The notes under the pieces: model-generated | The model's database searches: none | Told to the model about the DNA's origin: nothing | What the model saw: the letters and a program-made list of their open reading frames with translations, nothing else | Assembly: GCF_000186865.1 (NCBI RefSeq) | Contig: NW_008705564.1 | Span: forward strand, 2,373,138 to 2,385,165 | Length of the DNA: 12,028 bases | Direction of reading: 5' to 3' | From: Aureococcus anophagefferens | Taxonomy: Eukaryota; Sar; Pelagophyceae; Pelagomonadales; Pelagomonadaceae | Program-made: the position numbers and the translations under genes | Shown: positions 6,596 through 12,028 of the stretch, one piece after another | Position numbering within the stretch: position 1 is the stretch's first letter | Layout of the letters: each line of letters opens with the position of its first letter

Positions 6596-7494
6596 GTTTG
6601 GCCTGCGCGAAAGCGCCGTCGGCGAAGCGCTCGAGACGGTCGACGTCGTCGCCGATATCGCGAGTGCGCGCGCCCGTCGCTTTCGGGGGGGGTCCCAGGC
6701 GCGCGCGCGCCGCTGCAGGTATGTAAGCCGCGTTTTGGCGGGTACGCGTGGGCGGGCGCGCGTCAGGGGGCTTTTGCGCACGATTCTGCGACCTCAACGG
6801 CGTCTTCGGGCGCCCTCGATGCGCTCAACGCCTTCGGCGCCACCCCCCGAGGCGCGCGTCGGGCGATGGACTCTGAGGGGGGCGGGCAACGCGATCCAAC
6901 CCCTAAAACGGCGCGAGAGCGCGCGCAAACGCGGCGCCGGCGCGCGCGAGACGGCGAGCAGTATGACTTTGTGCATGTGCACAGTAAAGCAGATCGGAGT
7001 TAATTTTGACCCCTCGAGCTATGGGAGCTATTGGCACGTTTTTTTTGACTTTTTTTTTTCGATGCTCCTACGCGCCCCGGCGGACCCCCGGGGCACCAGG
7101 GGGTGGGGAAGGGCGCTGCGACGCGGCGGGTTGTCGAGGAACTCGCTTTAGCGCGCGTGCGACGGCCGCGTGTCGCGCCCGCGCGGGACCGCGCGGCGCA
7201 TTACGACGGTCGGCGCGCGTTCGCCCCCCCCCCGCGCTCGCGCACGCCCCGGGCGGGTCCCCGGGGACCCCCTGGACCCTCCGCGGCTCGCGGCGCAAAA
7301 AAAAAAAAGTGACCATAGCTCGGGGGGTCAAAATTAACCCCGGGTTGCTTTATGTCAGCGAGTGTAGCGCCACGTTTCTAGTGGTGGTTTTCGCCGCGCC
7401 GCGTTTTTTGCGCGTGTTTTGGTACCTCACAGTACCTGGGCGAAGTTCGAAGATTCGAAGTACCGAGCGAGACGCTTACTGGCGGATACGCCTA
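6596..7494. other. Intergenic region between the sulfotransferase and ISWI genes
   Basis: No gene is supported here. Open frames run through the region on both strands but are low-complexity Arg/Ala-rich translations of GC-rich DNA. The stretch holds the presumed promoter of the sulfotransferase (6596 onward), GC-rich alternating CG tracts (about 6690-6720 and 6920-6950), a small palindrome TGTGCATGTGCACA at 6970-6983, the TTAA-flanked inverted-repeat element at 7000-7337, and the 3' flank of the ISWI gene (7338-7494). Confidence 0.55.
7000..7337. mobile_element. MITE-like element with 26-bp inverted repeats ending in TTAA
   Basis: The segment 6999-7024 and the reverse complement of 7313-7338 match at 25 of 26 bases. 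They begin GTTAATTTTGACCCC and continue through CGAGCTATGG. A T-run (T8-GAC-T10, about 7039-7059) next to the left repeat is mirrored by an A12 run (about 7297-7308) next to the right repeat. The inner part is GC-rich, holds further CCCGGGG-type palindromes and has no gene. TTAA lies at both outer ends (7000-7003 and 7334-7337), which would fit a piggyBac-type TTAA target duplication. However, TTAA is itself palindromic and so is automatically part of the inverted repeat. The class assignment is therefore weak; a paired inverted-repeat element is clear. Confidence 0.6.
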
Positions 7495-10400
7495 CTACTC
7501 GGCCGCGCCGCCCTTGGCGAGGTACTCGGCGTACTCGCGCTCGTAGCGGACCTTGTCGAGCTCGGAGCGGCGCTCCATCTCGCGGCGCTCCTCCGGCGGC
7601 GCCTTCTCGAACATGGCCGTGAGGATCTGCTTGAGCTGGGCCTCGGGCGCGCCCGGGTGCTTCTTGCGGAGCTCGCGGACGTGGTTGCGCATGAAGCAGC
7701 GCAGCGCGCTCCGCGGCTTCTTCGGCGCCTCGCCCGGGCCCGGCGCGGCCGCGGCGGCCGGGTGCTCCGGCTCGCTCCGCGGCGACGCGCTCGCGGGCGG
7801 CGGCGGCGGCGCGGGCGGCGGCGCGGGCGCGGCGGGCGGCGGGGCCGCGGGCGCGGCGGGCGCGGCGGGCGCCGGCGGCGCGGGCGGCGGCGCGGGCGGC
7901 GGCGCCGCGCGGCGCGCTTGAGCAGGTCGTCCTGCGCGCGGCGCTGCGCGGCGACCTCCGCGGACGCGTCGCCGGCGGGCTTGAAGGGCCGCTTCCGCGG
8001 CGGCGCGTGCGGCGCGTCCGGCGCCAGGGGCCGCTTCTCCGGCGGCGGCGCCGCGGCGACCTCCGGCCGGCGCGGCGGCGGCGGCGCGGCGGCCGCCGCG
8101 CGCGCGGCGCCCTTGGCGAGCGCGCGCTGCTCCGCGGACTTGGCGAGCTTCTGGGCCTTGAGCTCGTTGCGCAGGTCCGCCTGCTTCTTGTGGTCGTCGG
8201 CCATCTTCTCGAACATGCGCGCGACGCGCTCGGGCTGGCTCAGCGGCTTTCCGGTCTCCGGGTCGCGCGGCGCGCCCTGGCGCGCGGCCGCGAGGGCGTT
8301 GACGGCGGCGACGTAGGCCTCGTGGCGCCGCTCGAGCTCGGCGTACTCCTTCTCCGCCGCGCGCATGAGCGCCTCGCAGCGCTTGCCCACGGCCTCCGCG
8401 TCGAGCGACCGGAGGAACCAGTCGAACTGGAACTCGGGCCGCGACCGAAAGTCCGCGCGGATGCGGCGCCAGTTGCCGTAGCCGTGCTCGCAGACCAGCT
8501 GCAAGAGCACGCGCTCCTCGTCGGCGCGGCTCGGCAGGCCCGGGAACTGGGGCAGGCCCGCGGCCGTCGACGCGAAGCGGAACTGGAGGTCCGAGGGGTC
8601 GCGCGCAAACCTGGGCAGGACAAGATAGATTCAACGTCGCTTCAACGTGAGTGTTCCGCGCGCGCGCGCCCCGGAAAAAGCATCCACGCTTCGAGACCGT
8701 TCCAAGAGATGATCGCTCGTCCAAAAATCAGCCAAAACGAGTGGAAAACGGCCGAGATATGAGGCTTTGAAGTTTGGAATTTCGCTCTCTTGTCCTGCCC
8801 CGGCGCGAACAGCTCGACGAACTTCCGCGTCGCGGCCATGAGCCCGTCCATCTCCTCGAGCTTCTTCTCGCCCTTCTCCACGGCGCGCGAGATGCGGTCC
8901 CAGTCCGACGGCGCGAAGACGGACGCGCCCCGCTTCCAGAAGACGGCCGCGTAGCGCGCGACCTCGGCCGCGGACTTGCCTGCGCGGAGTTCACATCTTC
9001 GACCCGACTTCAATGTGCGCATATGCGGCCGTTTCGACGCGAGCTCTTCGGCTCTGCTTCGAGAACTCGACGAGAGTGATCGATTCGTCCAAAAATCAGC
9101 CGAATCGACGTCGATGTGACCGAGCTCGAGAATTCCGAAGTTCGGTCGGGACCGCCCAATCCGGCGGTCGAACGCCACGCGGGGACTTGCCGTACAGATC
9201 CGCCGCGATGCGGTCGTAGGCGTCGCGGCCGTGGCGCGCCGACGCGCGGAGGAAGAGCGTGTAGTGCTGCTTCGTCCACGTCGTGAAGCCCCGGGTCATG
9301 AGCGTCTCCTTCTCCTTCTGGTCCTTCGCGTCGAGCAGCTGCAGGCCGCCGCGGAGCGCCGCGTGGTCCGCGGCGAGCGCGGCCTTCTTCTCCGGCGTCG
9401 ACTGGAGGTCGGCGAAGCGCGCCTCCTCGACGGCGTGGAGCTGGTAGAGCCGCTCGCGGCCCTCGAAGAACTGGAAGTCGTCCATCTTCGGTAAGCGCAG
9501 GTGCGCGGGCATGCGCAGCAACGTCTCCTTCTCCTCCTCCTCGTCCTTCCCCTCGCCGCGCGCCTTCTTGCGCTTGGGGTGCAGGTCCAGGTGCTCCGAG
9601 ATCATCTTGTCCGTCGCGTAGATCGAGTCCTGCGCGGGCCGCTTCCGCTCGCGCTTGCCCGTGTCGACCAAAAAGACGGAGCCCTTGCCCGGGTTCGCGT
9701 CGAGGCCGCGCTTCTTCTGGTCCTGGACGGCGGCGTAGTCGACGCCCTCCCACTGCTGCGTCGCCATGCCGCCGTCGAGCTTGAAGTCGAGCATGTCGCC
9801 CTTCTCCGACGCCTCGAGCCGCGCCTCCAGGTCCGCGGTCCGCGTCCGCCCCCGCGCGATGATCGCGTCGATGTCCAGGTCGCTGAGCTCGCTCGCGTCG
9901 CCGCCGCCGCGGAAGACCTTGTCCGCGCCGAAGCGCACGGCGTGGAGCAGCTCGTCGGTCTGGAGCTTGCGCTCGTATGGAGCCGGCCCTGCTGCACGAC
10001 GACGGCGTCCAATTTCAGCTTCTGCTGCGCGCGCTCGACGACCTTCTCCTCGACGCTGTGCTCCGTGACGAGGCGGTAGACGTGGACGGGCTTCGTCTGG
10101 CCGATGCGGTGGCAGCGGTCCATGGCCTGGAGGTCCGCCTGCGGGTTCCAGTCGCTGTCGTAGAGCACGCACGTGTCCGCGGTCTGGAGGTTGATGCCGA
10201 GGCCGCCCGCGCGCGTCGACAGGAGGAAGGCGAACTTCTCCGAGTTCGGGGCGTTGTAGGCGTCGATGTACTCCTCGCGGAGCTCGTGGGCCGTCTTGCC
10301 GTCGATGCGGCAGTAGTCGTACGCGCGCATGACCATGAAGTCCTCCAGGATGTCGAGCATGCGCGTCATCTGGCTGAAGATGAGCACGCGGTGGCCCTTG

Positions 10401-11884
10401 TCCTTGAGCCGCGTCAACAGCTTGTCCAGCAGCACGAGCTTGCCGCAGGCGCCGACCAAATGCTCCCCCAGCACGGGCAGCGACCGGTCCTCGACGTTCG
10501 GGAACAAATAGGGGTGGTTGCAGCACTTGCGGAGCTGCATGACCAAGTTCAGCACGGCCGTGCGGCCGCCGCCCTTGCCCGACCCGCCCTGGACGACGTC
10601 GATCTCGCGCAGCAGGCACTGCTTGTAGACGTCGCGCTGCGTCGCCGTCATGGAAGTGAAGAGGATCGTCTCGCTCTTCGGCGGCAGCGACTTCTCGACG
10701 TCGGCCTTGAGGCGGCGGAGCACGAAGGGCCGCAGGAGCTTGTGGAGCTGGCCGATCAGCCGCTGCTTCGCGTCCGCGTCGTCGATCTGGAGGTCGAAGA
10801 GGTCGTCGAAGCGCTCCGCGGACTGGAAGACGTCGGGCAGCAGGAAGTTGAGCAGCGCCCAGAGCTCGTGCAGGTTGTTCTGGAGGGGCGTGCCCGTGAT
10901 GAGGAGCCGGTTCTCCGTCCTCAGGAGCCGCACGGTCTTGGAGAGCTGCGCGTTCTCGTTCTTGATGCGGTGCGCCTCGTCGATGATGACGAAGCGCCAC
11001 GCGATCTTCGCGAGCGCCGTCTTCTCGAGGTTCGCGACCTCGTAGGTCGTCACGACGACGTCCCAGGCGCGGGGCTCGGACACGAGGATGCCCGACGTCA
11101 TGTAGCCGCGCTCCTCCTTGGACCCGTGGAACTTGAACGCCGTGAGCGCCGGCAGCCACCGCCGGAACTCGTTCATCCAGTTCGAGAGCGTCGTCTTGGG
11201 CACGAGCACGAGGTGGGGGCCGTTGATGCGCTTGAACTCGTGGAGGTAGCCGAGCATGGAGATGCTCTGGAGCGTCTTGCCGAGGCCCATCTCGTCCGCC
11301 AGGATGCCGTTGAGCCCGTTGTTCCGGAGCCGGATCATCCAGTTGAGGCCTAAAGGAAACAGCGACGGTTTGTTTTTTCGCCGGCGGCGCGCATCGGGGA
11401 CGCGGCGCGACGCGCCGGCGAGCTGGTAGGGCCGCATGGCGCCCGTGATGCACGCGGGCTGGACCTGGAGGAAGTCGGGCGGCGCGTCGTCGTCGTCGAC
11501 GACGCGCTCGTCCTCGTGGGGCTTGCTCTTCGAGCCGGAGCTCCGGCGGCTGCCGGCCTTGCCCGCGGCCGGCGCCTCGGCGACGGGCTCGTCGTCGCCC
11601 TTGTCGAAGAAGCCGTCCTTGAAGAACTCGTAGAGGCCCGACTGGCGGAGCAGGTACTTGAACCTGCGCGCGGCGCGCGGGGGGGTCGCGGGCCGCGGCG
11701 CCTATGCGCCGCGCGCCCGGCGCGGCGCGGCGGGGCGGGGCGCGCGCGCGGTAAGGCGCGGGCGGCGGCGAAGCGGCGCGGACGACGCGCCGCGCGCCTC
11801 GCGGACGCGGGACGCGCGCCGGCGGGCCGCGGCCTTGGTGTTCGCGACGCGGAGCGCCTCGTGGGTGAGCTCCGAGGCGCTCAT
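7495..11884 (-). CDS. ISWI: ISWI-family chromatin remodeling ATPase with C-terminal HMG box (five exons, two introners)
   Basis: This is a nuclear Snf2-family remodeler that slides and spaces nucleosomes using ATP. Predicted exons are about 11884-11820, 11663-11416, 11349-9191, 8979-8799 and 8610-7495. The short N-terminus has [14 protein letters not shown], the ISWI lead-in, then an acidic stretch and [12 protein letters not shown]. The ATPase shows ADEMGLGKT (Walker A Lys about 129), [11 protein letters not shown] (about 226-236), GTPLQNN and the helicase lobe [11 protein letters not shown] and [12 protein letters not shown]. After QQGR come the HAND region, SANT ([10 protein letters not shown]...[17 protein letters not shown]) and SLIDE ([24 protein letters not shown]). 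A Pro/Ala-rich linker leads to an HMG box (about 7725-7517; [14 protein letters not shown]...YEREYAEYL). The frame breaks by one base after QQGRL (9972-9985) and again near 7900-7918. The second break could instead be an unrecognised GC-AG intron removing the Pro/Ala tract. An HMG box fused to ISWI is not the usual animal or yeast architecture. Confidence 0.88.
7796..7916. repeat. GC-only low-complexity tract in the ISWI gene
   Basis: This is a run of GCGGGCGGCGGC-like units with no A or T for most of its length. On the coding strand it reads as alternating Pro and Ala, a flexible linker between the SLIDE region and the HMG box. The reading frame has to change inside or at the edge of this tract, which is also the kind of sequence where sequencing indels are frequent. 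Confidence 0.7.
8611..8802 (-). mobile_element. Introner element C, second family (intron 8611-8798 of the ISWI gene)
   Basis: Perfect 13-bp inverted repeats, GGGCAGGACAAGA at 8613-8625 and its reverse complement at 8788-8800, bound about 190 bp of AT-richer DNA between two exons of the SLIDE-side linker. The predicted intron is 8798-8611 (188 bp), with donor GCAGGA inside the terminal repeat and acceptor TGCCCAG at the other end. Phase 2 splicing joins ...KFVELFAPG to [12 protein letters not shown]. Coding-strand flanks GTTCGCG and GTTTGCG look like a target duplication with one mismatch; they encode Phe-Ala on both sides of the junction. Removing element, duplication and scar gives the smooth sequence [13 protein letters not shown]. 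An alternative donor GCCGGG four bases upstream of the 13-bp repeat also fits the phase. Confidence 0.75.
8972..8980. repeat. Target-site duplication of introner B (left)
   Basis: GGACTTGCC is identical to 9183-9191. On the coding strand this is the downstream copy; its first G completes the AG acceptor and the remainder is exon. Confidence 0.88.
8981..9182 (+). mobile_element. Introner element B (intron 8980-9190 of the ISWI gene)
   Basis: This 202-bp element is homologous along its whole length to introner A and lies antisense to the ISWI gene. Imperfect terminal inverted repeats are GCGCGGAGTTC and GAACGCCACGC. A perfect 9-bp direct repeat GGACTTGCC flanks it (8972-8980 and 9183-9191). 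On the coding strand the duplication reads GGCAAGTCC. The upstream copy supplies the donor GCAAGT, and the acceptor AG is made from the element's last A plus the first G of the downstream copy. The intron is therefore 9190-8980 (211 bp, GC-AG). Splicing yields [13 protein letters not shown] in the SANT domain, exactly the pre-insertion coding sequence with one copy of the target. Confidence 0.9.
9183..9191. repeat. Target-site duplication of introner B (right)
   Basis: GGACTTGCC is identical to 8972-8980. On the coding strand it contributes the last exon base and the GCAAGT donor site. Confidence 0.88.
11350..11415 (-). other. 66-bp GC-AG intron in the ISWI gene
   Basis: The donor is GCGCGT after MRPYQLAG and the acceptor GTTTCCTTTAG follows a pyrimidine-rich stretch. 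Phase 1 splicing gives [12 protein letters not shown], which fits the conserved ISWI sequence at this point. The length is a multiple of three and there is no stop inside, so an unspliced reading would insert a basic run ([10 protein letters not shown]) before LNW. Confidence 0.8.
11664..11819 (-). other. First intron of the ISWI gene (donor uncertain)
   Basis: The acceptor GCGCGCAG ends at 11664 and is followed by the codons for FKYLLRQSG. The first exon begins [17 protein letters not shown] from the ATG at 11884. A GC donor at 11819 gives ...[15 protein letters not shown]. Several GT and GC alternatives further downstream keep the same phase, so only the acceptor is reliable. Confidence 0.45.
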
Positions 11885-12028
11885 GGCGGCGCGCGGCGCG
11901 AAGCGGGCGCGGGCGCCCGGACTCGCAGCGGCGCGGGAGCGGAGAAACTAGAGGCGGCCGTAAGCGAAGCGATCGAGGGCCATCACTCACAGACCGGGAT
12001 TGTTGAGGTTTCGATGATGATGCCGCGG
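11885..12028. promoter_or_regulatory. 5' flank of the ISWI gene
   Basis: This is the sequence upstream of the chosen ISWI start codon and should contain its 5' UTR and part of its promoter. It changes from very GC-rich near the ATG to more balanced composition beyond about 11945. No clear core promoter motif is visible. An in-frame upstream ATG at 11990 belongs to a different frame and lacks coding bias. Confidence 0.3.

Noticed and set aside
7039..7308. T-runs and A-run as RNA polymerase III terminators of a small RNA gene
   Set aside because: No A box, B box or tRNA-like fold was seen nearby, and the runs are better explained as mirrored parts of the inverted-repeat element.
7000..7337. 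Firm piggyBac assignment
   Set aside because: TTAA at both ends is expected from any inverted repeat ending in that palindrome, and the termini do not start with the CCY often seen in piggyBac elements.
7006..8316. + strand frame of 436 codons
   Set aside because: It runs through the inverted-repeat element and then antisense to the ISWI C-terminus, giving low-complexity Arg/Ala repeats with no family resemblance.
8720..9101. CTGAT plus T-run in the shared introner core as a branch point
   Set aside because: On the coding strand it matches CTRAY, but it lies about 105-110 bases from the acceptors of B and C, farther than usual for short introns, and in A the core is in the other orientation. 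It was kept only as a conserved core.
9977..11353. + strand frame of 458 codons antisense to the ISWI ATPase
   Set aside because: The opposite strand has unmistakable Snf2 motifs in order, and this frame has none.
9986..11990. Upstream part of a 964-codon - strand frame
   Set aside because: Only the part from about 9975 to 9191 is true ISWI coding sequence. The upstream part is the wrong frame of the ATPase exons.
1..12028. tRNA, rRNA or CRISPR arrays
   Set aside because: I scanned for cloverleaf-like patterns, conserved rRNA strings and regularly spaced repeats and saw none. The only repeated sequences are the introners and inverted-repeat elements described.

Overview
This looks like nuclear DNA of a unicellular eukaryotic alga with a very GC-rich genome. 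The best fit is a pelagophyte such as Aureococcus anophagefferens. The support is: coding exons where almost every third codon base is G or C, spliceosomal introns with several GC-AG pairs, typical eukaryotic proteins (an ISWI remodeler, a PLOD-type glycosyltransferase, a cytochrome b5 reductase), and introner elements, meaning short transposon-like sequences that act as introns. Introners of this general kind have been described in Aureococcus and Micromonas. The species call is an inference.

Layout. 1-1367 (+) is the 3' part of a glycosyltransferase/TPR gene. It converges with a cytochrome b5 reductase-like gene (2466-1369, -); their stop codons are one base apart. That gene diverges, across an 89-bp shared promoter, from a small secreted potato-inhibitor-I-type protease inhibitor (2556-2858, +). 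A membrane-anchored aldo/keto reductase (4436-2949, -) follows and is split by introner A. 4437-5141 is intergenic and carries a 332-bp hAT-like MITE with a perfect 8-bp target duplication. 5142 to about 6600 is an island of lower GC with an unidentified + strand reading frame facing a truncated-looking sulfotransferase on the - strand. 6596-7494 is intergenic and holds a 338-bp inverted-repeat element flanked by TTAA. 11884-7495 (-) is an ISWI chromatin remodeler with ATPase, HAND, SANT and SLIDE regions plus an unusual C-terminal HMG box. Its SANT and SLIDE region is split by introners B and C.

The most interesting system is the introners. A and B are both 202 bp, align without gaps (about 84% identical by hand count), have terminal inverted repeats, and lie in opposite orientations relative to the genes they interrupt, yet both appear to be spliced. 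B has a 9-bp target duplication that itself supplies the GC donor site, so splicing restores the pre-insertion reading frame exactly. C has different terminal repeats but shares an internal core with A and B, and appears to leave a short duplicated peptide scar in the protein.

Three places need a one-base frame correction or a hidden intron (about 1790-1812, 7900-7918 and 9972-9985). They are either assembly errors in GC-rich DNA or real lesions.
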